Below, piece by piece: positions 45,143-52,321 of a DNA stretch of 55,570 nucleotides (the first letter of the stretch is position 1; each line of letters opens with the position of its first letter). This DNA is from a virus. The notes under the pieces are model-generated. The model made no database searches, was not told where the DNA came from, and saw nothing but the letters and a program-made list of their open reading frames with translations. Position numbers and translations under genes: made by a program. Location: positions 1 to 55,570 of the IMG/VR virus record IMGVR_UViG_3300024257_000013, one strand, 5' to 3'.

Positions 45143-45451
45143 TTATTTACCTTCTACTTGCCATAAATAGGCATTGCATTTTGCATGTACAGCACCAATT
45201 GTTAATCCGGTATCGTGAGAATGATGCAGATGGATTGGGTGATCAAAAAATCCTTTAGGAAACAGTTTCTTAAAGATATGCTGTTTTTGTACTTTTTTGG
45301 AAGGATTAGCATATAAAGATTTATTACAGTACCAGCATGCATCTTTTTGAATTCGTCGGTACTCTTCACGTACTGCCCACTTCTCACTATGCTTCAGATT
45401 ATCGTAGTCAACAGGCAGGTTGAATTTTCGCTTATCTACTGTGGCAAACAT
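45143..45451 (-). CDS. HNH endonuclease (Endo VII-like)
   Basis: 102 residues. CWYCNKSL supplies the first Cys pair, then FPKGFFDHPIHLHHSHDTGL and GAVHAKCNAYLW complete an HNH/His-Me finger like phage recombination endonucleases. Such small HNH proteins may resolve DNA branches or nick DNA. Two bases from the gene before it. Confidence 0.78.
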   Translation of the reverse strand: MFATVDKRKFNLPVDYDNLKHSEKWAVREEYRRIQKDACWYCNKSLYANPSKKVQKQHIFKKLFPKGFFDHPIHLHHSHDTGLTIGAVHAKCNAYLWQVEGK

Positions 45452-45453
45452 GA

Positions 45454-45684
45454 TTAGTTACTGTGGAAGGTGTTATCAGAGTCATACCGATAAACCTGTT
45501 CACAACTATTTTCCAAATAACAACTATCACAATTGTTAGCCAGGTAAAACGCTGAATCTTCCCGAGCATCGGTGCCGAAACACGGAAGCACTGGAGGTTC
45601 TTTAATATGAGCTTTTTTTACAGCAAATAGTGCAAAAGTTACTAGAACTGCTATAGAACCTATCCATAAAAATATTTCAAACAT
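45454..45684 (-). CDS. Membrane-anchored Cys-rich protein
   Basis: 76 residues. N-terminal membrane segment FEIFLWIGSIAVLVTFALFA followed by a soluble part with Cys residues (NNCDSCYLENSCEQV). N-out or N-in not decided. No family. Confidence 0.6.
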   Translation of the reverse strand: MFEIFLWIGSIAVLVTFALFAVKKAHIKEPPVLPCFGTDAREDSAFYLANNCDSCYLENSCEQVYRYDSDNTFHSN

Positions 45685-45741
45685 ATGATATCTCCTAATT
45701 TTAAAATTATTGTACTCACCTATGAAACATATAGGAACATG

Positions 45742-45792
45742 TTGTTTTTCGTCATTTTTTCTTTCCTTTCATGTATAGGTACAATAGCAATA
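45742..45792. repeat. Direct repeat copy B, truncated gene duplication
   Basis: Near copy of 44682-44731. On the - strand the duplicated start codon opens MTKNNMFLYVS and then stops, so this looks like a broken duplicate of the 60-residue gene. It also overlaps a 17-codon hydrophobic frame (45752-45805). Confidence 0.6.
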
Positions 45793-45819
45793 AAACGATA
45801 GCCATTTTTCTTTAACTCC

Positions 45820-46194
45820 TCAAATTGCTTTATGTCTGCCAACACCCAAAAATGCATCGATAGCAGCATCTTTAGGTTCTAATTTAATAAATAACGGTTT
45901 GGCTGTTCTGCTTGCAACAGAATTCCTGGGTTTGCTGCATTGGGCTATTTGAGTATGCTCAATTGAACAATACTTACGTCGAATATAGTTATTATTCGAC
46001 TCAGGTTCTTTACGATTTTTCTTTTTATTGAAAACAATTTTTACTTCCAAGTGTCTATCACACTCAGAAAGTTCACAAAATTGTGTTTCATAATGTCTTT
46101 TGTAATCGACATCATCTACAGTAGTAATTATGTCTTTATTAAAAACAATGCCATGAGCATATTCAATTGGTTCAAGTTTTTTCTTTTTAGTCAT
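45820..46194 (-). CDS. Hypothetical Cys/His-containing protein
   Basis: 124 residues, basic, with FCELSECDRH and KYCSIEHTQIAQCSK, enough Cys/His for a zinc site. Preceded by a terminator for the upstream unit, so it may begin a transcript. No family. Confidence 0.55.
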   Translation of the reverse strand: MTKKKKLEPIEYAHGIVFNKDIITTVDDVDYKRHYETQFCELSECDRHLEVKIVFNKKKNRKEPESNNNYIRRKYCSIEHTQIAQCSKPRNSVASRTAKPLFIKLEPKDAAIDAFLGVGRHKAI

Positions 46195-46211
46195 AATTTA
46201 TTCCAGATAAA

Positions 46212-46240
46212 AAAATAGGCTCACAATCGGAGCCTATTTT
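46212..46240 (-). terminator. Intrinsic terminator (bidirectional form)
   Basis: AAAATAGGCTC pairs with GAGCCTATTTT around a 7-base loop, with A-run and T-run flanks on both strands. Ends the small-gene operon that starts near 47.3 kb. Confidence 0.85.
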
Positions 46241-46266
46241 TACTTCAAAATGTTCAGTTATGTTTG

Positions 46267-46398
46267 TCAGTCAGGAGACCACAGCCTACCATGAATACCG
46301 GTAATACTGCTATTTTCAATTAGCTTCTGTATTTCTTTACCCTTAATAGGGCCATGAGCAGTAATGACCTTTAACACCTTTTCTGTTTTACTAATCAT
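46267..46398 (-). CDS. Small winged-helix-like protein
   Basis: 43 residues (MISKTEKVLKVITAHGPIKG...). KVLKVITAHGPIKGKEIQKLI reads like a short helix-turn-helix. Its ATG overlaps the stop of the membrane protein gene before it (ATGATTAG), a coupled junction. Confidence 0.5.
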   Translation of the reverse strand: MISKTEKVLKVITAHGPIKGKEIQKLIENSSITGIHGRLWSPD

Positions 46399-46525
46399 TA
46401 GATTTGTACCATGCCATAGGAAGTTTCCTATCGGAAACAGTTACTCTAGATTTCCACCACATAGGTACAAATATAGCTAACAGCAGTAGTGCATTACCTA
46501 GCTCTTTTAATATGTAATCATTCAT
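46391..46525 (-). CDS. Small membrane protein
   Basis: 44 residues with AGAGGAGT upstream of the ATG. Membrane segment in LGNALLLLAIFVPMWW, then a basic tail. Overlaps the next gene. Confidence 0.55.
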   Translation of the reverse strand: MNDYILKELGNALLLLAIFVPMWWKSRVTVSDRKLPMAWYKSND

Positions 46526-46652
46526 TTTTGTTTACTCCTCTTATTTTTTCTATAAAATATATTTCATTGACTATTCTTTATTCTAACGCTTTTAAAGGTA
46601 TACCATGCATCCATTTATGTTCTACCCCCATCATTAAAAATTCATGTCCTTA

Positions 46653-46844
46653 TCAGTCTGCCCTCAATTTTTTAGGTGTACAGGTCTCAAGAATCGCACT
46701 ATGTCCGTGTTTCATTAACACCTTAGATTCAGGAACCACTTGCATATTTTTAGTTAAACAGTAATTCCTACGAGTTCTATTGGCCAAAGTATGAGTAAGA
46801 TTAAGTAAGCTCAATATTGTCTCATGTGACCATTTTTCACTCAT
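46653..46844 (-). CDS. Hypothetical small protein
   Basis: 63 residues (MSEKWSHETILSLLNLTHTL...). Its ATG overlaps the stop of the gene before it (ATGA). Basic middle (NRTRRNYCLTKNM). No family. Confidence 0.5.
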   Translation of the reverse strand: MSEKWSHETILSLLNLTHTLANRTRRNYCLTKNMQVVPESKVLMKHGHSAILETCTPKKLRAD

Positions 46845-46963
46845 ACGTCACCTACTCGGGCATACATACTATTTTCACTTCTAAGATCCCATGTAATTGC
46901 GTTATTAACTAATGCCTGAGCAACAATTAGCACATCTTGTTTATTAAACACACCACTACGCAT
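46841..46963 (-). CDS. Hypothetical small protein
   Basis: 40 residues (MRSGVFNKQDVLIVAQALVN...) with CTGGAGAG upstream and an ATGA overlap with the next gene. Coupled set; function unknown. Confidence 0.52.
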   Translation of the reverse strand: MRSGVFNKQDVLIVAQALVNNAITWDLRSENSMYARVGDV

Positions 46964-46965
46964 AA

Positions 46966-47124
46966 CTACTCTCCAGATAACCCTGTGTGGTCACAATTAC
47001 CACGATCATATTGTTGGTTATAATGAATATCACTTGCTTGAACAGCAGCAATAAGTTCCAGCACAGATAACATTAGTATTAAAACAGTCATACAAAGCAG
47101 TAATAGAAATTTACGATTTGACAT
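46966..47124 (-). CDS. Small protein with signal peptide or anchor
   Basis: 52 residues. MSNRKFLLLLCMTVLILMLS is a basic start plus hydrophobic stretch, then a polar tail with a Cys. LLLC could be read as a lipobox-like element, but its position is early. Likely exported or membrane-bound. Confidence 0.52.
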   Translation of the reverse strand: MSNRKFLLLLCMTVLILMLSVLELIAAVQASDIHYNQQYDRGNCDHTGLSGE

Positions 47125-47126
47125 AA

Positions 47127-47327
47127 TTAACGCTCTATCAATTTACAGTAACCTTTATTGTCACTGTATGTTTTAGTTAAACTAACATTATTAGGATTAG
47201 TACATTTTGGTTTCCAGGCCATACATTTATCAGCTTCACAAGTAGGAGGTGTTCTCTGTTTACTTATTTGACATTCAAATAGTGGTCTAAAAGGACATAT
47301 CAATTCTACTGCATTATTGATATTCAT
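47127..47327 (-). CDS. Cys-rich hypothetical protein
   Basis: 66 residues with AAGGAG 8 bases before the ATG. Cysteines in LICPFRPLFECQISK, CEADKCMAWKPKC and GYCKLIER suggest metal binding. First intact gene after the candidate early promoter at 47955. Confidence 0.6.
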   Translation of the reverse strand: MNINNAVELICPFRPLFECQISKQRTPPTCEADKCMAWKPKCTNPNNVSLTKTYSDNKGYCKLIER

Positions 47328-47360
47328 TATAATTCTCCTTAAGGATTATTATTAAATTGA

Positions 47361-47852
47361 TTAGCAGCTTTGTTTGGGTGGTTCAGCTATTTTGCACCCT
47401 TGCCGAGTCTTCGGCCTCTTTTTAACCTGTAAACAACTCCAAAAATTTAAATCGTATTTCTCTGCGTCAGACGCACCTGCTGCACCATTGCATTTGCAGA
47501 CAGGAGGTACAAAATATATAGTTTGCAACGACAACCTATTCGAATTAAGTACAGCATTATGGCTTCCCAGGTGGCCTAAAGGATTCTCAATCTGGTTTTA
47601 ATGCTGTGTATTACAGAAGCTTGGCATAAGGGATCATCTGCATTGCCTTTTGGCTGAATCGACAGCTCTACGCTTTGAAGAACGTTCATACGCAGCGGTA
47701 CACGGTTGGTTACGGTACTTGGTACTATTAGTTCCAGCACTACTTTGTAATGCTTTTAATTGTGTTATGCCGGTTACCATTATCCGGCGTATTCGCTCAA
47801 GGTTCTGTAATACGGATCTGTTACCGGTTCTGTTTTTAAGTTGTGTATTACC
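47361..47852 (-). pseudogene. Possible decayed gene (frameshifts and stops)
   Basis: About 490 bp with coding-like - strand segments but no whole frame. One frame gives LKNRTGNRSVLQNLERIRRI at the 5' part and, after two stops, NPLGHLGSHNAVLNSNRL and DLNFWSCLQVKKRPKTRQG at the 3' part; a second frame fills the gap (GNADDPLCQASVIHSIKTRL). The opposite strand has two open frames, but they lack good starts. Family not recognised; may be chance. Confidence 0.35.
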
Positions 47853-47954
47853 TTAAATACCCGCAACTAACCCTCCTGGGTTTGAGCCAACATTGAGAAA
47901 TAGAGCTGCTTGGTTCACTCTAGAACAAAATATTTTCATATTTCATTCAAAAGA

Positions 47955-47969
47955 GTGTACGGAGTACAC
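47955..47969 (-). promoter_or_regulatory. Candidate N4-type vRNAP hairpin promoter
   Basis: GTGTAC-GGA-GTACAC on the + strand: perfect 6-bp stem with a 3-base GGA loop. N4 vRNAP promoters are 5-7-bp hairpins with 3-base loops on the template strand, and P2 has a GGA loop. With + as template, transcription would run leftward; the non-template reads ...TCTTTTGAATG after the stem, much like N4 P2 (...TTTTGGATG). Would serve the small-gene cluster at 46.2-47.3 kb. Confidence 0.55.
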
Positions 47970-47975
47970 ATTTAC

Positions 47976-48014
47976 ATAAAAAATAACCTAACAACTCATA
48001 AGAGTCATTAGGTT
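47976..48014 (-). terminator. Intrinsic terminator after RNAP2
   Basis: On the - strand AACCTAA...TTAGGTT (with an inner GACTC/GAGTT stem) is followed by ATTTTTTA. Lies 5 bases past the RNAP2 stop and just before the hairpin promoter. Confidence 0.82.
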
Positions 48015-48019
48015 AATAT

Positions 48020-49042
48020 TTAGCTTAGTGCATATGAACTGTTCAGGATGTCTTCACTTAAGTCTGAGCTGTATTTATTAATTACAGCTTCTTGACCTGA
48101 AATATCAAATAATACATTTTTGAGAATATCCATATCAGCAAGTTCTGCCATAACTTCTCTGTATATTTTGACTAATGCTCCTGCATTACAAGGATGTACT
48201 CCATAAGAATCGTGAATAGTAGTAATATCAAAGTCACACCTAAGTACAACTTCTTCCAGTACTTCGGAATCTAACCAATGACATATGTTAGCTGGTAAAC
48301 TTGCATCATTACTACGAGCCATACACACCTCAAAACGTTGAGTAAACGTACTATGATCAAGTTCATCTACTTCAATTCTTGCATCAATAAAGTCTTTAAC
48401 ATTGTATACCACAGTATTTCTATCTAACCCTAACCAGATATACTGAGAACTGAGAGGTTCTACATAGCTATTGATAACTTCTTTAGCTACTTCAGCACCA
48501 GGAGTAATTTCTGATAATACGTTATAAAAAACTTTTAATTGAGTATCGTTAAATATCCTTTTAGGCACAGCTTTAGAATTATAATTGTGAGTCATAATTG
48601 CATCTTTAACATGTATTCGTTTTAATCCTTCACCTGTTTTAACTAATTTAATACGCAATTGAGGAGATAATTGCTTATTCATTAGCTTTACAGTATTAGT
48701 GTAAAGATCAGGTCTTTTACCAGTATTAATTAAACCACACTGCTTAGCAGTCTCTTTACAACCACTTAAGATAGCCATCATTTGATGTCCACTATTTACA
48801 CTGTCTAAATGCATGATGTGGCCTGTAGGTTTACCGTTTAAGGTGTCTCTATAGGCTATTAATGCTTTACGGTATAGTAATGGTTCATCTGCATATCTAA
48901 TGATTTTCCATAGTTGATCTAATGTCCTTTCATTAACCCATGTTAACCTTTTATCCCAGGTTAATTTATCTTTACCATATGTATTGGCAATATCAATCTT
49001 AAGCCAATCAAGAGGAGTAAATTTATCAGTAATATTACACAT
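48020..49042 (-). CDS. N4-like RNA polymerase subunit RNAP2 (C-terminal part)
   Basis: 340 residues. T7-type motif A HLDSVNSGHQMMA with Asp80, motif B KRIHVKDAIMTHNYNSK with Arg142, Lys146 and Tyr154 at T7-like spacing, motif C TIHDSYGVHP with Asp278. N4 RNAPII is made of two proteins, gp15 and gp16, which together equal one T7-like polymerase and transcribe middle genes. This is the catalytic C-terminal subunit. It acts with RNAP1 at 49358-50248. Confidence 0.92.
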   Translation of the reverse strand: MCNITDKFTPLDWLKIDIANTYGKDKLTWDKRLTWVNERTLDQLWKIIRYADEPLLYRKALIAYRDTLNGKPTGHIMHLDSVNSGHQMMAILSGCKETAKQCGLINTGKRPDLYTNTVKLMNKQLSPQLRIKLVKTGEGLKRIHVKDAIMTHNYNSKAVPKRIFNDTQLKVFYNVLSEITPGAEVAKEVINSYVEPLSSQYIWLGLDRNTVVYNVKDFIDARIEVDELDHSTFTQRFEVCMARSNDASLPANICHWLDSEVLEEVVLRCDFDITTIHDSYGVHPCNAGALVKIYREVMAELADMDILKNVLFDISGQEAVINKYSSDLSEDILNSSYALS

Positions 49043-49076
49043 ATTGTTTTTCCTTATTTGTTTCTCTTTATTATTA

Positions 49077-49094
49077 GCCCTCCGTTAAGAGGGC
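49077..49094 (-). promoter_or_regulatory. Intergenic hairpin before RNAP2
   Basis: GCCCTC-6 bases-GAGGGC perfect 6-bp hairpin between the 81-residue gene and RNAP2; no T-run on the - strand, so more probably an RNA stability or processing element than a terminator. Confidence 0.4.
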
Positions 49095-49101
49095 AAACAA
49101 A

Positions 49102-49347
49102 TTACGCCCAGTACATAGCCTTCGAGAGCTTAAAGAACTCTTCGGGTGTAACAATGCTACCGTCGACGGATACATCGATTGCTATGTTGGCAGTGTATAT
49201 GCCGACATAGTAATGTACCTTCACTCGCATATCTTTGAAAACACCGATATAGAATCTGCTGGTCTTGATTTGGATAAAGTCCTTGATAGGGGCTTTACGC
49301 ACAATTGCTAAAAGAGATAAAAGTAGTAAACGTTGTTCATTATTCAT
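49102..49347 (-). CDS. Small protein between RNAP1 and RNAP2
   Basis: 81 residues (MNNEQRLLLLSLLAIVRKAP...). Hydrophobic helix at the start, then beta-rich IQIKTSRFYIGVFKDMRVKV. Lies exactly between the two polymerase subunit genes and has a somewhat different base use. No family; could be an accessory to RNAP or an insertion. Confidence 0.6.
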   Translation of the reverse strand: MNNEQRLLLLSLLAIVRKAPIKDFIQIKTSRFYIGVFKDMRVKVHYYVGIYTANIAIDVSVDGSIVTPEEFFKLSKAMYWA

Positions 49348-49357
49348 GTTATTTCTC

Positions 49358-50248
49358 CTAATCTGTTATTAGTTGTTTATCGCTAAATTCAAGTAAAGAA
49401 CGTTTATATTTTGTACCTTGTAAATTTACATGATAACCAAGACTATAAATTCTTCCTCTAAAGTCTTTTTTATGTACAAAATAGAACTTGTTACCAGCAT
49501 TAATGAGCTTATTGCAAGTGTCTCTAGACTGTTTAACATGCAAATAAAACTGTTTAAGAGCTTTTTCCTTTAATGGTTTGGTAGGCAGTTCTTCTTGCTC
49601 AAGCATTTCTTCATTAATGCTGAAGCTAACTTGTTGTAACTGGTTAATGGCACAAGTATCTATCCAGTAATCATGTTGATTTAATCTGCCAAGTATTACT
49701 GAATCAGTAGCCGTTAGATATCCACCACGGTAACTGGTACTATCCCAATCTCTTGGGATGCATAACATTGGAGGTAAGAAAGAAGTTCTTTCAATAAACT
49801 CTAGTGCAGTAGTACTTAACGTATAATGACTTTCAATAGCTAATGTATCAGTATGATTTGTAGTAGTTGCTCTATGATGTAGAGAATACAAACCAACATT
49901 ACTGCAGACAGCTATCAATTCGCTTGCAGTTTTAAGTCCTTCTAACTGATCATCAAAATCCAGATAATTACTCAATAAGGCCACTGCTTGCTGTATTGGC
50001 ACAATACCTTCTAAAGGTAAAATGACAATATGCATTTCAATAGCTAAATCCAGGGTATTAAAAGGACTTAGTTGCTGAATACGAGTATTTTTGCTGTCGT
50101 AATATATCTTTGCTCTGTACTCTGCAATTGCTTCAGCCATAGGCCAAAGTAGACTATCACTACCACAATCTATATCTTTTAAGATAACGGCATGTATATT
50201 CTTTCTGCTGTACATTTCTTCAACGATTTCTTGTTCAATCTTCATCAT
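49358..50248 (-). CDS. N4-like RNA polymerase subunit RNAP1 (N-terminal part)
   Basis: 296 residues. The C-terminal end has KKDFRGRIYSLGYHVNLQG, matching the DWRGR promoter/template motif of T7 RNAP (TxxGR family), with DFRGR at about 262-266. The rest corresponds to the region before motif A. As in N4 gp15, this subunit needs RNAP2 to be active. Starts at ATG 50248 (an ATG follows at 50245). A terminator separates it from the early gene upstream. Confidence 0.88.
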   Translation of the reverse strand: MMKIEQEIVEEMYSRKNIHAVILKDIDCGSDSLLWPMAEAIAEYRAKIYYDSKNTRIQQLSPFNTLDLAIEMHIVILPLEGIVPIQQAVALLSNYLDFDDQLEGLKTASELIAVCSNVGLYSLHHRATTTNHTDTLAIESHYTLSTTALEFIERTSFLPPMLCIPRDWDSTSYRGGYLTATDSVILGRLNQHDYWIDTCAINQLQQVSFSINEEMLEQEELPTKPLKEKALKQFYLHVKQSRDTCNKLINAGNKFYFVHKKDFRGRIYSLGYHVNLQGTKYKRSLLEFSDKQLITD

Positions 50249-50275
50249 TCTATCCCTTGCTAAAAATCAATAAAA

Positions 50276-50316
50276 TAGCTAAGAGAGTGCTATTACACAC
50301 TCTCAAAGCTTACTAC
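50276..50316 (-). terminator. Terminator between early genes and RNAP1
   Basis: On the - strand AGCT-TT-GAGAGTG, an 8-base loop, CACTCTC-TT-AGCT, then ATTTTATTG. An imperfect stem with a 7-bp core; the T-run is moderate, so read-through to RNAP1 is possible. Confidence 0.65.
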
Positions 50317-50553
50317 TTAAAACTGCACAGGAGGTTTGTCCTTTGTATCAACGCCAATGACGTTAATGTAAGACTTAATCTTAAATTTCGCATCTTTGTT
50401 ATCGATCATGCCTGTGTGAACAGGGTTTTCTAAATGCAGAGGTACTCCCCCTACCTGATGCCATTGTCCGGCAGCATCACGCACAGCGATATTAAGGAAT
50501 GCATCAGCCTTTTTAAAACTATTAATTACGGCAGCACTGGTTTTCTTTTCCAT
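50317..50553 (-). CDS. Early hypothetical protein
   Basis: 78 residues (MEKKTSAAVINSFKKADAFL...). Beta-rich with NIAVRDAAGQWHQVGGVPLH and VIGVDTKDKPPVQF. Similar small beta proteins recur in the early regions of Vibrio-type and N4-like phages, but no function is recognised. Its stop abuts the terminator. Confidence 0.6.
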   Translation of the reverse strand: MEKKTSAAVINSFKKADAFLNIAVRDAAGQWHQVGGVPLHLENPVHTGMIDNKDAKFKIKSYINVIGVDTKDKPPVQF

Positions 50554-50742
50554 GACAATATTTACCTATAGGATAAATTAACAGACATACGGGATTGCAT
50601 GTCGTTTTTTGTACCATCAGCAGGCAACCAACAAGAATGGAGTCAAGAAGAGAGCAGCACAACAGGTGGTGATGTTGTGTTTTGTGTTTCAAACAGATAG
50701 CACCCACCCCAATAACGGAGTGAGTGCAAACGGAGCTAGGAA

Positions 50743-50889
50743 CTACTGTGCTATTGCTTGTTTAACTAGCTTGAGTTCAGCTTCTGTAAGGTTGTTTTCA
50801 AGGATAGTTAAGTAAACTAGCAGGCTTTTGCTGTTGCGAGCTATTAGTTCTTCGATGTTGTTAACGATGGTGCTTAAGTGTTTATTCAT
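50743..50889 (-). CDS. Early small protein
   Basis: 48 residues (MNKHLSTIVNNIEELIARNS...) with AGGAGACAACC before the ATG. Helical, resembles a short dimerising helix. Not overlapped by any better frame. The 190 bases up to the next gene hold nothing clear. Confidence 0.6.
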   Translation of the reverse strand: MNKHLSTIVNNIEELIARNSKSLLVYLTILENNLTEAELKLVKQAIAQ

Positions 50890-50956
50890 GGTTGTCTCCT
50901 AATAATTATTCAATGGTACAAGCAACCAGGTGGTTGACTTATACCATTATTTAAAA

Positions 50957-51127
50957 CTACGTTGAATACAGCTCGTAGCCATTGTAAGTTGATCCCTCTA
51001 GCTCATCAGCAATAAAGTTAAACTCTTGCTGACTTGTCCATTGGGCTATCATGGATAACGCTCTCTCATAGTCATCTTTTGGGATAACTATAAAAGTTTC
51101 TTCTTTTGTTCCTAATGGAATACACAT
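50957..51127 (-). CDS. Early small protein
   Basis: 56 residues (MCIPLGTKEETFIVIPKDDY...) with AGGAGGTCAGC upstream. Acidic (FNFIADELEGSTYNGYELYS). No family; likely host-takeover type by position. Confidence 0.62.
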   Translation of the reverse strand: MCIPLGTKEETFIVIPKDDYERALSMIAQWTSQQEFNFIADELEGSTYNGYELYST

Positions 51128-51143
51128 GCTGACCTCCTAATAA

Positions 51144-51239
51144 TTATGTAAATATGCAATTGTATCGGCTATCTGGAAGAGAATCCCAGTAGGCTTCTTG
51201 CCTTAAGCATTCTACTTCGTATTGCTCTAAATCACCCAT
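51144..51239 (-). CDS. Early acidic peptide
   Basis: 31 residues (MGDLEQYEVECLRQEAYWDS...) with TGGAGACTAAG before the ATG, the same ribosome-site block as a neighbouring early gene. Confidence 0.5.
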   Translation of the reverse strand: MGDLEQYEVECLRQEAYWDSLPDSRYNCIFT

Positions 51240-51290
51240 CTTAGTCTCCAAAATTGAGCACCATACCCTAATTGGTATGATGCATTTATA

Positions 51291-51575
51291 TTACAGCTGG
51301 TTGCTCCACCATCTCCAGAATGCTCTGGGACAGCTGTCACCATCAGGACAATCAACACCCTGACTTGATAGTGACGCGGATAAGAACGCTGCTTGATCTT
51401 TATAGTCACCACCATAATTATCAAATAGCGAGTTATCCTGTCTAGCAATATCCATAGCTTGTGCTATAGATACCTGACCAGCTACTGCCTCTACATCCAT
51501 GTCCCAAATGTCAGTAACATCTGGGTTGTTAAAAGCATCCACATAGTCCTTTACGTGGTGAAGTTGTATCTTCAT
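51291..51575 (-). CDS. Early hypothetical protein
   Basis: 94 residues from the ATG at 51575, which has AAAGGAGATCAT upstream; a longer start at 51593 is weaker. Acidic N-terminal half (DIWDMDVEAVAG), SIAQAMDIARQDNSLF, then a Cys pair near the end (GVDCPDGDSCPRAFW). No family. Confidence 0.6.
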   Translation of the reverse strand: MKIQLHHVKDYVDAFNNPDVTDIWDMDVEAVAGQVSIAQAMDIARQDNSLFDNYGGDYKDQAAFLSASLSSQGVDCPDGDSCPRAFWRWWSNQL

Positions 51576-51585
51576 ATGATCTCCT

Positions 51586-51822
51586 TTAATCAACGAAGTT
51601 AATTACAGGCTGCTTCAACAACCCGTCCAACGCAACAAGATCGTTGCTTAATGACTGGCGAATATACCAGTCCTTCAAGTCCATAAATTGCTTTTGGACT
51701 TTATTACCTGCTCCAGGCATACGAGCAATGTCGTATTGTGGAGTTAATAGAGCTGTTTTAAGGCTCCAGTTTTTCACATTGGCATGAAACCAACGGTTAG
51801 TACTAGTGAGTGCTTTACTCAT
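51586..51822 (-). CDS. Early hypothetical protein
   Basis: 78 residues from ATG 51822 with TTGGAGACTAAA upstream. Tryptophan-rich (NRWFHANVKNWSLK, LKDWYIRQSLSNDL). Preceded by a long leader containing a vRNAP-type hairpin. No family. Confidence 0.6.
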   Translation of the reverse strand: MSKALTSTNRWFHANVKNWSLKTALLTPQYDIARMPGAGNKVQKQFMDLKDWYIRQSLSNDLVALDGLLKQPVINFVD

Positions 51823-51887
51823 TTTAGTCTCCAAGGTATGTATATTAATGTGGGTTAACTGCGTAGGAATACGGTTAACGTAGTATG

Positions 51888-51930
51888 TGCCAGATATTTC
51901 CTTTGTTAAGGTTATGTATCTGGTACTTCA
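51888..51930. repeat. Stem-loop in early leader
   Basis: GTGCCAGATA and TATCTGGTAC pair at 9 of 10 positions, with a 20-base loop, upstream of the 78-residue early gene. Function unknown; could shape the ends or the RNA leader. Confidence 0.4.
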
Positions 51931-51948
51931 TGTTTTATACCGTCAGAA

Positions 51949-51963
51949 TGGCACGGAGAGCCA
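51949..51963 (-). promoter_or_regulatory. Candidate N4-type vRNAP hairpin promoter
   Basis: TGGCAC-GGA-GAGCCA on the + strand: 5 of 6 base pairs around a GGA loop, the same loop as the one at 47955-47969 and as N4 P2. Orientation predicts leftward transcription into the early genes from 51.82 kb down; the non-template after the stem is TTCTGACGG. One mismatch lowers certainty. Confidence 0.45.
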
Positions 51964-52073
51964 CTGTAAGCGATTATTGGGATAGAGGAAGGTGATGAGT
52001 AAGGAACAAAGTAACGTACCGTAACACCTCTTATATCTCTATCTTTGTGTGTTGTTGTGTTATTTGTGTTGAA

Positions 52074-52100
52074 AAAAACCCCTTACCCGAAGGTAAGAGG
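52074..52100 (-). terminator. Intrinsic terminator
   Basis: On the - strand CCTCTTACC-TTCG-GGTAAGGGG (UUCG tetraloop) is followed by a run of seven T. Ends the rightmost early gene. Confidence 0.88.
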
Positions 52101-52108
52101 TAAATTTG

Positions 52109-52321
52109 TTACACTAAGCCAAGACGTTTTCTTGTCTCGTTCAGTTCAGCTTCACCCTCTGCAAGACGTAAGTCTTGTAGTTGGTGAAGATTATCTACTT
52201 CCTTTTCTGCCAGTTTGACTGTCTTTTCTACGGTCTCTGCAGATACTACAAGAGTATTGGCTGTTGCACTTATGACACGCTTAAGATCTGCCCAGATACC
52301 ACGATGTTGTTGTTGTTCCAT
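52109..52321 (-). CDS. Rightmost early gene, helical protein
   Basis: 70 residues (MEQQQHRGIWADLKRVISAT...), wholly helical, with KLAEKEVDNLHQLQDLRLAE coiled coil. GGAGGTG ribosome site lies inside a dyad (ATTCAC...GTGAAT, 52323-52341), so translation could be controlled by RNA structure. Own terminator. Function unknown. Confidence 0.6.
   Translation of the reverse strand: MEQQQHRGIWADLKRVISATANTLVVSAETVEKTVKLAEKEVDNLHQLQDLRLAEGEAELNETRKRLGLV

Noticed and set aside
46489-46764. 91-codon + strand frame
   Set aside because: Antisense to two - strand small genes with good operon junctions; no start signal.
47374-47856. Two + strand frames (75 and 68 codons)
   Set aside because: They start with TTG or lack ribosome sites and lie opposite coding-like - strand segments; no family resemblance.
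50522-50707. 61-codon - strand frame overlapping the 78-residue early gene
   Set aside because: Cys/His-rich, low-quality sequence overlapping a better gene; no ribosome site.
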